Below are positions 10,690 through 20,879 of a stretch of 64,000 nt of DNA, in pieces. This DNA is from Nematopogon swammerdamellus (Eukaryota; Arthropoda; Insecta; Lepidoptera; Adelidae). Position 1 is the stretch's first letter; each line of letters begins with the position of its first letter. The DNA lies in contig OX336355.1 of NCBI GenBank assembly GCA_946902875.1, positions 18,261,347 through 18,325,346 on the forward strand, read 5' to 3'. The translations under genes were made by a program, and so were the position numbers. The notes beneath the pieces were generated by a model. That model ran no database searches. It saw only the letters and a program-made list of their open reading frames with translations, and was not told the DNA's origin.

Positions 10690-11024
10690 CAGCCTGTCAG
10701 CACTTGGATGGGTGACCGCTCCACCGTTGAAGGCTGACCGTGGTTCGGATTCCTCGTTAAACTGTAGGTCACTTCCCTTCTTACCTTACTAGGTGGTAGG
10801 GTTTATCCCGGCCGGGTTGGTACCACCACACTGAATGAAACGTCGGTCGAAATGGCTATGTAAATAGTTCGTGTTTTCCATTCAGTTCAGTGTAGCCGAC
10901 ATGAAATGAAGGGAAGCACTGACATGGCACCTAGTTCACCCGGTGGTATGGGCTGACATCACGGATATTGTAGTGATGTAGCCAACCGTACGAGTTTCCA
11001 TAAAACAAATACAATAAAAAAAAA
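10690..11024 (+). mobile_element. SINE1, A-type, head truncated
   Basis: It starts within the 5S-like segment (CACTTGGATGGGTGACCGCT), followed by B box GTGGTTCGGATTCC, the core, body, conserved tail and A-rich end. The tRNA-like A box is missing. Confidence 0.8.
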
Positions 11025-11587
11025 TCTGCCAAACGATTGGAAATTGAACCCTGAAAAAATTCAGGTCTCATAAATTTAATTTACTTGCAATATTATTTTA
11101 TTTGAATTAATGTAAACATTCGAAATTTAAACATTACAAACGTTCTTTGTGAAAACTTATTGTGGTATTTCGTCATAGGCGAGCTCATGTTTGAATGAAA
11201 CAATAAAAGTAAGTAGTATTTTGCATCCAGTCATCTATCTATACTGGCTTTGTTAGTTATATTAATCTCTCTCTCCCCCGTCCATACTATACTTTCTTTG
11301 ATACTGCTCAGCCTTATAGCTATTTAGCGTAATGGTATATTAGCCTATAGTGAGCCTCAAGAACTAATCTTTCCATTCGTGCAAACCTCATCAAAATCTG
11401 TTCAGTGGTTCCGGAGTTTACTTCAAACATACAGACAGACATTCCCTTTTATAAGAAGTAGAGAAGATAGAGAGTACAGATAGAGATTAAACACTTTCAA
11501 ATTGTTTTCAAATGAAAAAAGAATTGTTTCAAATGGTGTTCTAAGCAATACTGAGGTTTTCTTGAACACTCATTTGTCATGTCTACA
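11025..11587 (+). other. Short repeat and RTE-tail-like fragment in unassigned DNA
   Basis: CCGTCCATACTATACTTTCT and TTTGATACTGCTCAGCC (11277-11315) recur at 40955-40990. Next, 11322-11462 (TTTAGCGTAATGGTATATTA, AAATCTGTTCAGTGGTTCCG, ACATACAGACAGACATTCCC) resembles the last part of the repeat at 208-443. The remainder is unassigned. Confidence 0.4.
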
Positions 11588-11872
11588 TATCACACACGCT
11601 GAATCCCGACAATCGGGGTAAGCAGAGTAATCGGTGTTGTGCTGCAAGAACTCTGGAAATTACAGCACAACACCGCCCACCACGTTTCGCAAATCAAGCA
11701 GCAAGTAAGGCAAGAAGACCCACCTGCTGCATGACTCGGCGACCCTGTCGCCCTTGTACCTTGACCCGGTCGCGCATATCATCTTGTCCTTATCCCTTAG
11801 TCGCCTTTTACGACATGCACGGGGAGAGATGCAGTGGGTCTATTCTTTTTAAGTACCGAACCCACACGGTAC
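11588..11872 (-). mobile_element. SINE3, with internal deletion
   Basis: Minus strand: module B (GTACCGTGTGGG..GGTACTT, GCATCTCTCCCCGTGCATGT, AAAGGCGACTAAGGGATAAG), then the SINE3 body (GACAAGATG..., CAGCAGGTGGGTCTTC, TGCTGCTTGAT) and the distal CGGTGTTGTGCTGTAATTT and CCGATTGTCGGGATTCAGCG. Part of the central body is missing compared with 44960-45294. Confidence 0.75.
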
Positions 11873-12103
11873 TTTGTCATGTCCATACCCATAAAAATAA
11901 TAATATCTAACAATCATAAAATAAATCTAAAATAAACAGACACCTAATAATTTAATTAAATATTGCACATTAATAAAGTAATTCTCGAAGACCGATATCT
12001 ACTTACTGCGATGTAATATAGTGCATTCATCTTGCCAATGCGCTCCCCTCTTACAATAGTTTAACAAGTGAATCCTGGCACTGGAATGTTAATGATCGGA
12101 TTG
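11873..12103. other. Unassigned
   Basis: AT-rich, no recognised feature. Confidence 0.3.
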
Positions 12104-12215
12104 ATACCACTGCACTGAATGAAGGTCGCAAAAGGCTGAGAAAAATGGTCTATCTTTTCCGGTCAGTTATGTGTAGCCTAGCCTACACGAACGGAAGCGC
12201 TGACATGTCGCCTAG
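12104..12215 (+). mobile_element. SINE1 body fragment
   Basis: ATTGATACCACTGCACTGAA, TGTGTAGCCTAGCCTACACG and GAAGCGCTGACATG correspond to the core/distal body of SINE1. The copy is diverged and lacks both ends. Confidence 0.55.
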
Positions 12216-12369
12216 TTCAACAGAGACAAACCGTTCTTCACTTGTACTGGGTGGTTGTACTAGAGGTCGGAGCCTCAGGCGCAGCCAATTTCACCCCCGA
12301 GGAGGTGCCAGGCCGGCTTGTAGAATGCAGTCTTTGAGGAACGCCATTTACTTGAAAGCTTACAATCCG

Positions 12370-13103
12370 TGGATTGCAGTGAAATGAAAATATACTTTAT
12401 TGCACAAGAAAAAGTTTATAAATAGGTGACTTAACGCCTATAAGTTCCATTCTCTCCAGTCACGCCTGGGATTGTTGGTAACTAATTGTAGAAGTAGGGA
12501 AAGATATTCCAGGAGCCCTTTCCACATTAACTAATTGTAGAAGTAGGGCTGTAGGCAAGTAGGCTGACGCGGCACCAAGTTCACCCGGTGTTATGGGCTG
12601 ACATCACGGATGTTGTAGGTGATGTAGCCAACCGTGTCAGTTTCCATAAAAAAAAAAAAAGGAAAAGATATTCCGGAAGCCAATTCCACTAATTAACTAA
12701 TTGTAGAAGTAGCACAAGATATTCCGAGAGCCTATTCCACGAGTTAATTAATTGTAGAAGTAGGACAAGATATTCCGGGAGCCAATTCCACGAAATAACT
12801 AATTGTAGAAGTAGGGAAAGATATTCCGGAAGCCAATTCCACGAATTAACTAATTGTAGAAGTAGGAAAACATATTCTGTAAGCCAATTCCACGAATTAA
12901 CTAATTGTAGAAGTAGGAAAAGATATTCCGGAAGCCAATTCCACGAATTAAGTAATTGTAGAAGTAGGAAAAGATATTCCGTAAGCCAATTCCACGAATT
13001 AACTAATTGTAGAAGTAGGAAAAGATATTCCGTAAGCCATTTACACGAATTAACTAATTGTAGAAGTAGGAAAAGATATTCCGGAAGCCAATTCCACGAA
13101 TTA
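12370..13103 (-). repeat. 51-bp minisatellite, probably from a LINE C-terminus, split by a SINE1 tail
   Basis: GTAGAAGTAG recurs at 12703, 12754, 12805, 12856, 12907, 12958, 13009 and 13060, exactly 51 bases apart; two more units lie at 12488 and 12537. A SINE1 tail (12553-12661, plus strand) interrupts the array. Since 51 = 17 codons, frames stay open. The minus strand repeats NSWNWLPEYLFLLLQLV, recalling the WN-LP motif of LINE reverse-transcriptase C-termini. Outside the array, minus strand, comes a stop and then CAATAAAGTATATTTTCATT (12388-12412), like a LINE 3' end. The origin is inference; the periodicity is seen. Confidence 0.75.
12553..12661 (+). mobile_element. SINE1 tail inserted in the minisatellite
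   Basis: GGCACCAAGTTCACCCGGTG to GTAGCCAACCGTGTCAGTTT plus a long A-run. It is 5'-truncated and lies between minisatellite units. Confidence 0.8.
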
Positions 13104-13720
13104 TGCCCATCCGGATCACGCGATCAGTTACTCGATGCAACCGATCACGACGTTCGTTCCGGTCTTCCTGTCTCTTCTCTATTAGAGATAACATCCGTCT
13201 CACTGGTCGCATTGAGAAGCCCGTTCGTGCGAGTGAGACGGCTCATGAGAAATTGCTAGTAGCGATAAATTGCTAATATATAATAGCCTCTCTGATCGCG
13301 GAATCGGATGCCATTTCTCATCTGATGTAATCAATCACATGCCAAGTGGATGATGCGGCGATGACGTCAGCTGGCAATGCCCGATTTCCATTCCGAATTC
13401 CAAGATTTGGTCCTTTCATAAAATTTGTTATATTATTATTTTTACTTTTATTTACGATTATAATTGTTTACCAGGTCGACTGGAGGAAATTGCCTAAGAC
13501 AATAAGCCCGCCCTTGCCATACATAAAGTGGCATAAAGTGTTTTTTTTCAATAGAGACGTGTCATCCTAAGATGTCAGATTCACACTGCAATAGTGGATA
13601 AGTTGTACGTGAGATCACTTTGAACTCATGAACCTGTAGTAATTAATTATGAATTTAACAGATTTAGTGAGCTTTCTAACATAGAAATCCTTGCAGTTGT
13701 ACTTAGCTGTATGAGTTAAA
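13104..13720 (+). other. Unassigned, with a small membrane-like open frame
   Basis: An open frame at 13346-13570 (74 codons) starts MDDAAMTSAGNARFPFRIPR. It has one hydrophobic stretch at residues ~26-42 (FVILLFLLLFTIIIVYQ) and then a short basic/proline tail. I do not recognise it and see no promoter, splice or poly(A) evidence. A 12-bp stem (CCGTCTCACT...AGTGAGACGG) lies at 13193-13241. Confidence 0.25.
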
Positions 13721-14965
13721 TTAGCACCCAGCTGTTAATCTTAAAAGGTCATTTATGTGTGAGCATGTTGCAGGTACATTAAACTGGTCTGCGGTACAAA
13801 ACGCGGACTTGTAATTTCTTCTAATCAATCTTGTCTTGTCACACTCAGGCACTAATCTTTTGGTTAAATTTATCTGATTGGCTCCATCACATAGATATAG
13901 TGCCGGATGGTTACACCAGTGATTGCTGAAGTTCCTGTCGATACTAGGTACCATGGCGGCGGGCGATCCCGTTTTGTTCTTTGTGCACAAAATTTTCCTT
14001 TTTTTTTGGCGTTTGTCTTTTTTCAGACATTTTGGTCAGTGTGCTCTTCACCATATGTGTGTGTGTGAAAATTTGCCAATCAGCGTTAGCGTCATGCCCC
14101 GCGCTTCCCTCTCTGCCACGCCGCGCCGCGCCGTTCACAAATTTCCTGGCGGGGACTCGGAAACTTGTAAGTTCACGAAAACACAGATGCTTGAACACGG
14201 AAAGATGTGAGAAATGATCTCCTCTTACAACTATACTGAGGCGGGTCAGTAAACTTACAAGTTTCCTGAAATCTCTTAGGAAACCTGAATGCAAAAGCGT
14301 TTGCAAGTTTTCTAGGATACTTGTAAGTTTACGGATATTACAAGATTCCTGCGACATAGCCATCACTGGCTGGCAACACGGTAACAGCTCTGACTATATG
14401 AGGGTATAACTACAATGAACTCTGCATAAAGATTTTAAAGTTCATATTTGTAAAAATATTTTATTTATGTCATATTTTTTTTATTAGGTATTTTTTTTAT
14501 ATAATATATTATTTTATAAATTTCATGTGAAATATTAATCCTTACCAATCGAATATAGGCACTATTACATTTGATTACAGTTCAATATTTAAAATAACAA
14601 TTTCTTTCACTTACGATGTTTCAGAAATGTTTTACTCAAAATTACACTACCTTTTCCGGCGTCGTCGTTACGTACAAATACAGCACTTATGGTGATCGCG
14701 GTAGGGTAACTTTTCCATTCAACGTCATGGTACATATACGACATTTCAAGAAATTGTTTGTGCATGCAACCATCAAGGCTAGGAGCTGGTAATATCTCAC
14801 GCGTGTAATTTTAACATTCCTATAGGAAATTAGCTATTACTGATTTCAATTTCGCAATGAATTCAGAGCCGTACTTCATAATATAGTTTTTTCAAGGGGA
14901 CTGCACGAGGGATATTATTGATCCATATTCCAACCACAGTCCATAACCCGTAGCCATAATAATCA
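13721..14965. other. Unassigned, with a thrice-repeated 16-mer
   Basis: AAACTTGTAAGTT-type motifs occur at 14160-14176 (direct), 14250-14266 (inverted) and 14320-14336 (direct), so local hairpins are possible. The ATG at 13952 sits in an ACCATGGCGG context, but the frame is composed of unrelated low-complexity sequence. Confidence 0.3.
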
Positions 14966-15500
14966 GCTTTAACCAAAGAGGTATTATGTACGAGCGTACT
15001 AGAGAACTCACTCGGCGAACTAACATGTTCCAACGAGTTGCGGTTCGCGGTCCTGAAGTCTCTTAGTCGAGCGCGAGAGGCCGCAATCGTCGCCTGCCTG
15101 CTGCGATCGCGCCTCGCGCCGCGCGCAAGCTACTATCTAGATATGTGGCTACTAGCGCTAGTCGAAGGTACGATGGCGAATCTGGAGATAGTGTTAGAAT
15201 GAAAAGACAATATGCACACCGACGCACGAGTGCGATCGTTCTCCCTGCCCATCTGGCTTACTACTTACCCCTTGCCTCTCTACCGCACGCTTCCCGCCCG
15301 GCGCGAGCCCTCAAACCGGCCGCCAGCCCGTCTCCCACACGCTTCCCGCCCCGCGCGCGCTCCCCTCTTCCGCTCGGCTCTGCGCTCCTCCTCCCCGCTA
15401 CCTTACCCCATAACTCAGCCGCTGGGACACCGCTTCTCTGTATATTTCTTCGGAGCGATAACTCTAGTACGCTAGTACATAATACCTCTTTGGCTTTAAC
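14966..15500. mobile_element. hAT-like MITE with 8-bp target duplication
   Basis: The element spans 14974-15492 (519 bp). Its TIRs are CAAAGAGGTATTATGTACGA.. (14974-15004) and the reverse complement at 15462-15492, with one mismatch. GCTTTAAC occurs directly on both sides (14966-14973 and 15493-15500). An 8-bp duplication is the hallmark of hAT transposition. The interior is unusually GC-rich for the window, with a repeated ACGCTTCCCGCCC block, and encodes no transposase. It is non-autonomous. Confidence 0.85.
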
Positions 15501-15890
15501 GGATCAGTCTATCGAAAACACAGCTTGAGAGCAAGTTTAACAATTTTTTTGAGGGTATTAACAGAAGCGAAGCCGCAACTAAATGCAATTCAAAGCAATA
15601 ACATTCAATACAATAAACCGCCAACAATCTCGTACAAGCGACCTCCATCAGCGTCAATCGCTGCAAGCGGCTCTATAAGTCACGCCGACAGCGGCTTCTC
15701 AGCAGCGCGGCCGTCTAAACAACCGCTGCAGATCAGATAGCTTGTAATTGAAAACACGAAGTGAGATAAGAGATGGAAGAGCGGATGCTGTCTTGTCAGC
15801 TGATTGATTTTGTAGCGAAAGTCCCCGCGCTACGCTACTGTTGGGGTTCATTTATTTTATTTATTTAGCAAAAAAGCAAACCGTTCAAAC
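15501..15890. other. Unassigned
   Basis: CAGCTTGAGAGCAAGTTTAA (15519-15540) nearly recurs at 20722-20745. Otherwise I see nothing here. Confidence 0.3.
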
Positions 15891-16208
15891 ATTTTTTTTT
15901 ATGCAAACTGACGGTTGGCCACATCACCTACAACCTCCGTGATGTCAGCCCATAACACCGGGTGAACTTGGTGCCACGTCAGTGCTTCCTTTCGGTCGTG
16001 CCGGCTACACTGAACTGGACGGAAAACACAAACTATTTACATAGCTGTTTCGACCGACCTTTCATTCAGTGCGGTGGCACCAACCCGGGCGGCTTAAACC
16101 CTACCACCTAGTAACATAAGAAGGGAGTCATATCCCTTAGTCGCCTTCCTCTACACGGGGAGAGATGCAGTGGGGCTATTCTTTTAAAGTATCGGCCCCA
16201 CACGGTAC
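15891..16208 (-). mobile_element. SINE1, B-type, near full length
   Basis: Inverted copy from A-tail (T-run at 15891) through body and core to module B (ends CCCCACACGGTACACGGTAC). There is a small deletion at CGCCTTCCTCTACACGGGG within module B. Confidence 0.8.
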
Positions 16209-16879
16209 ACGGTACATGTATGTACTTACAAATACATTTTATTTAGCCTCTAAACGGGCATAGAACCGAGCATAGAACCGCCTTTTGTAGCCTGAACAAA
16301 TGGTCAGAGTCTCTAATTGCTACCTTTAATTACATAGCTTCCTTTTAGGGAGTCTAAAATATCTCCTGCAATTAGTTTCAGTATAAATCCGGTAAAAAAA
16401 CTATCCTTAAATTCCTGCTGTAAGTTAGTGGATGTCGCTGCATTGACGGAGGCCCATAGAGTTATATGGATGCTCAGACAGGGTTGTTTTTAAAGACAAC
16501 ACTGATGGATTATTTTTAATGAGAATTTGTAGATAAATGAATGAAATAAAAATTGAGCCTGAAAACCAGAGGTCCAGGTTCGATTCCTGGTCGGGACATA
16601 TTTTGGGGTTCCGTCGGAAAATGCTAAAAAACAGGATCACTCTGGTGTCTGTCCGTCTGCCTGTCTGTCTGTCCCACGCTGATATCTTCGGATGTACTGA
16701 ACTTATTTTGGTGAAACTGGCGTCAAAATAAAGAGAATTTTATATTTTTTATTTTTGGCTTTTTTTGGCACCTTTTTAATTAAGAAATATAAATAGAGTA
16801 CATTATGCTTAGTTAACATACAAAACTAAACTGCCCTAAAAGTTAATAAAATTTTCTACCAAATTTACAGCTTAAAAAA
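16209..16879. other. Unassigned, with a tRNA-like 3' half at 16545-16597
   Basis: GTCCAGGTTCGATTCCTGG (16570-16588) forms a perfect T-arm, followed by TCGGGACA as if an acceptor strand. The 5' half of a tRNA is not recognisable, so this is a tRNA-derived fragment, not a gene. A GTCTGTC/CTGTC microsatellite lies at 16648-16675. Confidence 0.4.
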
Positions 16880-16991
16880 TAATTAATGCTGCATGCCAGC
16901 ATTCGTGGCTCTGAGCGTGGTTTTGCGAGGAGAGGTGTTTTTGGCTCTGTCGGCTGCATCATTGGTCCCTCGGCACAGTCACCCATGTTGG
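16880..16991 (+). mobile_element. SINE4 fragment
   Basis: GCATGCCAGCATTCGTGGCT, GGCTGCATCATTGGTCCCTC and CACAGTCACCCATGTTGG match the family whose inverted copy is at 62270-62420. The tail is interrupted by the SINE1 copy that follows. Confidence 0.5.
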
Positions 16992-17308
16992 TTTTTTATG
17001 ACACGGTTAGCTACATCACCTACAACATCCGTGAGGTCAGCCCATAACACCAGGTGAGCTTGGTGCCACGTCATGGCTTCCCTTCGGTCGTGCCGGCTAC
17101 ACTGAACTGGACGGAAAACACAAACTATTTACAGTTTCGACCGACCTTTCATTCAGTGCGGTGGTACCAACCCGGGCGGGTCAAACCCTACCACCTAGTA
17201 ATATAAGAAGGAAGTCATATCCCTTAGTTGCCTTTTACGAAATACCTACACGGGAAGAGATGCAGTGAGGCTATTCTTTCCGGTACAGGTCCGGCCCCAC
17301 ACGGTACA
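16992..17308 (-). mobile_element. SINE1, B-type, near full length
   Basis: Inverted tail (GACACGGTTAGCTACATCAC), body, core (GGTACCAACCCGGGCGGG) and module B (GGGAAGAGATGCAGTGAGGC). It appears to have inserted at the 3' end of SINE4. Confidence 0.8.
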
Positions 17309-17369
17309 GGTCTTTCTATAATGTAGAATATAAATACCTGCGGCGCCATATATTATTTAGTAGCGTAAA

Positions 17370-18095
17370 TATGCACTAATCGATTCTTAGCACATTTCCT
17401 GTATGGGGATCCCTTATTTTTTTACTTTTTGCTTCTTTTATTAATTTGTTGGCAGATCCGCCATAATAACATATATTCTACTAGCTGTGCCCGCGGTTCC
17501 GCCCGCTCTCATATTTCACTTCACTGCTAACCTCATAAGCCATTTAGCGTGATAGTAAGTAGCCTATAGTTGATGGGAAGAATCAAGCTATCCGTAGAAT
17601 TTTGTTTTATTAAAATCGGTTCAGTGGTTCTCGAGTTATAAGCGGACAGACAGACATACACTCAGGCACTCAGACACTCAGACACTCAGACAGAAAGCAG
17701 ACGTTGGATTTTATTATAGGTAAGGACCTTCCTTACCTATAATAAAATCCAACGTCTGCTTTCTGTCTGTCTGTCTGTCCGCTTATAACTCGAGAACCAC
17801 TGAACCGATATTAATAAAACAAAATTCTACGGATAGCTTGATTCTTCCCATCAACTATAGGCTACTTACTATCACGCTAAATAGCTTATGAGGTTAGCAG
17901 TGAAGTGAAATATGAGAGCGGGCGGAGCCGCGGGCACAGCTAGTACCTATAATAAAATCCTAAGGATAAGGATAAGGAAGGATGAACATTTCAACCAGCT
18001 AGCTCCATATTACGGTTCAAACAATACATCCCTAGAACGGACAGACAGACAAACAGACAGACGGCGTCAGCTTCCATATGGATACGGAACCCTAA
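17370..18095 (+). mobile_element. GGCCAAGTGCGAGTC repeat family, copy 3, split
   Basis: The 5' part (CCTGTATGGGGATCCCTTAT, CGCCATAATAACATATATTCT) stops at 17480 and the 3' part resumes at 17978 (GAACATTTCAACCAGCTAGC, GACA microsatellite, GATACGGAACCCTAAAAA). The 463-bp fold-back element and about 35 extra bases lie between them, so the fold-back is younger. Confidence 0.65.
17484..17943. mobile_element. Fold-back element, two inverted copies of the 208-443 repeat
   Basis: Arm 1 (17484-17725, minus) and arm 2 (17731-17943, plus) are near-perfect reverse complements about a 5-base centre. Outer ends are AGCTGTGCCCGCGG and CCGCGGGCACAGCT; inner ends are TATTATAGGTAAGG and CCTTACCTATAATA. The arms differ mainly in microsatellite length. 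It can form a very long hairpin. Confidence 0.8.
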
Positions 18096-18099
18096 AAAA

Positions 18100-18195
18100 T
18101 TACTGGCTGGCATGGCACCTCTCTGACCGTGGTTTCGCTAGGAGAGCTGTTTTCAGCTCTGTCGGCTGCATCATCCATGTCGGTTTACACAAAAA
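18100..18195 (+). mobile_element. SINE4 fragment
   Basis: CTGGCATGGCACCTCTCTGA, CCGTGGTTTCGCTAGGAGAG and CGGCTGCATCATCCATGTCG match the 16880-16991 fragment. Confidence 0.5.
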
Positions 18196-18647
18196 CCAAA
18201 ACTATCTCCCTTCGCTTTCTACCGGCTGTACACAGACAGACAGACAGACCAGCGGACAAGGTTGCAGAGAGCACTTGCAGTAAATACGGCACACACAATG
18301 CGCCTATAACTCCGTCAGACCAATTTGATCCGTGACTCCGCAGTACTATATCAGCGCTCGGGACCACGATGTCCTGGATAAGTTGATTTTAAGAGGAAAT
18401 GCGTGCGGCGTTTTGTCCATACAAAAATATATTCCCATATTTACTCTATGGCACTAGACCAGTAATTTTTTGATATACGTCCGCCATTGGCATGTCATTA
18501 GATGCTTTATTTTTTCGAATTATATTTTAGGACAGTTCAAATATTCTTAAAATTTCACGCCGTAGACAGGCGTAAGGTACAAATATTTTTTTATATGTTA
18601 GTACCTAGTACTAAGCATTTACTCGCTCTTTATATTTCTTCTTTAGA
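18196..18647. other. Unassigned
   Basis: It contains a short CAGA microsatellite (18233-18250); otherwise nothing recognised. Confidence 0.3.
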
Positions 18648-19125
18648 TTTTTTTTTTTTTTATGGAACCTGACACGGTTGGCTCCATCACCTACAACATC
18701 CGTGATGTCAGCCTATAACACAGGGTGAACTAGGTGCCATGTCAGTGCTTCCCTTCATTTCATGTCGGCTACACTAAACTGGACGGAAAACACGAACTAT
18801 TTACATAGCCGTTTCGACCGACGTTTCGTTCAGTGCGGTGGTACCAACCCGGCCGGGATAAACCCTACCACCTAGTAAGGTAAGAAGGGAAGGGACCTAC
18901 AGTTTAACGTGGAATCCGAACCACGGTCAGCCTCCAACGGTCGAGCGGTCACCCATCCAATCACTGACCGCGCTCAGCGTTGCTTAATAACAGTTGACTA
19001 ACCAACCGCGCCACTGAGCTACCGAGGCTGACGAATTTTCTTATCCCTTAGTCGACTTTTACGACATGCGACGGGGAGAGATGCAGTGGGGCTATTCTCT
19101 TTAAGTACCGACCCCACACGGTACA
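18648..19125 (-). mobile_element. SINE1 with both module B and the tRNA/5S head
   Basis: Minus-strand order: module B (19125-19041: GTACCGTGTGGGGTCGGTAC, GCATCTCTCCCCGTCGCATG), a 9-base joint, the tRNA-like A box (GGTAGCTCAGTGGCG), the 5S-like segment (AGTGATTGGATGGGTGACCG), B box (GTGGTTCGGATTCC), core, body, tail and A-run. It is the only copy here carrying both heads in series. Confidence 0.85.
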
Positions 19126-19333
19126 ATTTATTTTTATTTATTTATTTTTATTTATCTCTTTATTTCAGCCAACTAGGGCCATATTGAAAATACATATTAA
19201 ATGAATGTCTTAACCTAAGAACTAAAATTACTTTTTCTCCACTTGTGTCTGTACGGGTCCCAATAGAGACCCGTATGCGTCATATTAGTCTGCTGACGCG
19301 GTGGATCAGGTGCGCGTAGAGTGGGCGCAGATT
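19126..19333. other. Unassigned, short AT microsatellite
   Basis: (TTTAT)n at 19126-19160; nothing else recognised. Confidence 0.3.
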
Positions 19334-19341
19334 GCGTCCGC

Positions 19342-19431
19342 GGCACGGGCGTCGGCAGCGGCGCGGGCGTCGGCAGCGGCGCGGGCGTCGGCAGCGGCGC
19401 GGGCGTCGTCGGCGGCGGCGCGGGTTGCGTA
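19342..19431. repeat. GC-rich 18-bp minisatellite
   Basis: Four to five tandem units of GGCGCGGGCGTCGGCAGC in an AT-rich setting. Both strands are open and would give arginine-rich or alanine-rich repeats, which I attribute to composition rather than coding. Confidence 0.8.
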
Positions 19432-19546
19432 TCCTGAATGTGCAGGACGGCCGTTGTAGACAGCTCTGGCTGTCAATACCGACCCCACACGGTACAAAGC
19501 CGAAAATGAAGAGAAAAAAAATTCAGTACGAAATTTTCACGACTAT

Positions 19547-19840
19547 TTAAAAAACCGGCCAAGTGCGAGTCGAACTCGCGCACCTAGGTTTCCGCACCAC
19601 ACGTTTCTTTCTTGAAAAAAAAACACGTTACTTGAATGGGGAATCCCCTTAATTTTTTTCCTTTTAAATTTTTTATTATTTGTTGTTATTATCCGCCAAA
19701 ATTTCAAAGAAAATTTTCAAGCTGCTAGCTATTACGGCTCCAAAGATACAGCCACCGGACCGACGGACGGACGGATGGACGGACAGAAGACGTTGTAGGC
19801 TTAGTAATAGGCTTCTGTTCGAGGTACAGAAACCTAAAAA
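19547..19840 (+). mobile_element. GGCCAAGTGCGAGTC repeat family, copy 4
   Basis: CCGGCCAAGTGCGAGTCGAA start, GCTAGCTATTACGGCTCCAA, a GACGGACG microsatellite (19763-19785), GGCTTAGTAATAGGCT and an ACAGAAACCTAAAAA end. Confidence 0.65.
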
Positions 19841-20879
19841 TTGGTCACCTTTAGGAGGAGGAAAAAGGGAATAGAGAACCTCGATTTTGACTATTTTATT
19901 TGTAGTAGTCCCTTTCGCTCAGCATTTGAGGGTGGGGTAGATGTTAAAACGCGACAGCAACATATTTGTAAAATATTTTTTTTTTTCTTCCAATTTCTCT
20001 ATCACCTGCAATTCGTCTTAATTTATATTAGTTCTCTTTCGTTCTTTACTATTTATTTAGTAGAGATAAAATAAAAATTACATAGAATACTTATGGAGAT
20101 TCAGCAAAGACTATTATGCTAGTATCATCGGCAAAAACCATTAAAGCACCATCTAAATACATATACATACATACCACATGCTGTATCTCGACAATCGAGG
20201 TAAGCAGAGTAGTCGGTGTTGTGCTGTGTGTTAAAGCACCATCTATCTCAATGAATGTTCAGCAAAAGTAATAAATAATGTACTCATTCAAAATCATTTA
20301 TAAGTTTGATTGGTTTATTTTTATTAAATGTATATTTTGTTTTCTTTCAGCTCAAAAAAGAACTGAACTGAATTTAAAAGAAAGTTGAACAAAAAAATTA
20401 AAGATACAGTGAAGACTATCCTGAGCATTGACGACCTCTCATTGGCAGAGTAGAAAACTGATGCGCGCGCGCAGTTTTTACGAACAACACGGTTTGCAAA
20501 CTCTTCAGTTGGTAACAATCTTGTAACAATGAACGCACGGTAGCTTAGCTATGTCACCGTTGAAAACAAGAAGTCCATGATAGGCGGCACGCACTTCAAT
20601 CCGGTGAAGGAAAACATCAAGTGGAACATGTGCACCGTGGATATAATGTGTATATTTTGACTGGAAGATATTGCCGTATTTCGTCATTACGTATTTTATT
20701 GATCAAATTAGGTAACTATCGAAGCTTGAGAGCAAGATTAACAATTTTACTGAGAGTTCTGACTACAAAGACATATTAGTTAATTGTATCCGGTATAAAG
20801 AGCCTTTTTCAACTTTTGATAAGTAAACCGCTAAAATAATTTTAATTGCAAGTGACGGTGCGGGACTATGAACTAGTTT
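19841..20879. other. Mostly unassigned; SINE3 fragment at 20165-20235
   Basis: ACCACATGCTGTATCTCGAC and GTCGGTGTTGTGCTG (20175-20225) are the inverted 3' end of SINE3. The remainder is AT-rich without recognised genes. Confidence 0.4.

Noticed and set aside
10698..10720. A 5S rRNA gene fragment.
   Set aside because: The same segment recurs in several SINE1 copies with the same flanks, so it belongs to the SINE head.
13923..14210. ATG in a strong context (ACCATGGCGG) opening a 95-codon frame.
   Set aside because: The frame is interrupted by poly-T-derived Phe runs and CA/GT microsatellite, with no domain and no conserved feature.
15145..15528. Open frames of 127 and 87 codons.
   Set aside because: They lie within the GC-rich interior of the hAT-like MITE, are Pro/Ser/Arg-rich by composition and run into its TIR.
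19041..19125. Module B read on the strand opposite to SINE transcription contains GCCTTTTAC and GGGGAGAG, recalling the conserved loop and downstream part of U5 snRNA.
   Set aside because: The match is short, the orientation is antisense to the SINE, and the flanking stems of U5 are absent. Not enough to call an snRNA-derived head.
19306..19550. Arginine-rich or Ala-Asp repeat protein.
   Set aside because: It is the GC-rich 18-bp minisatellite read in two frames.
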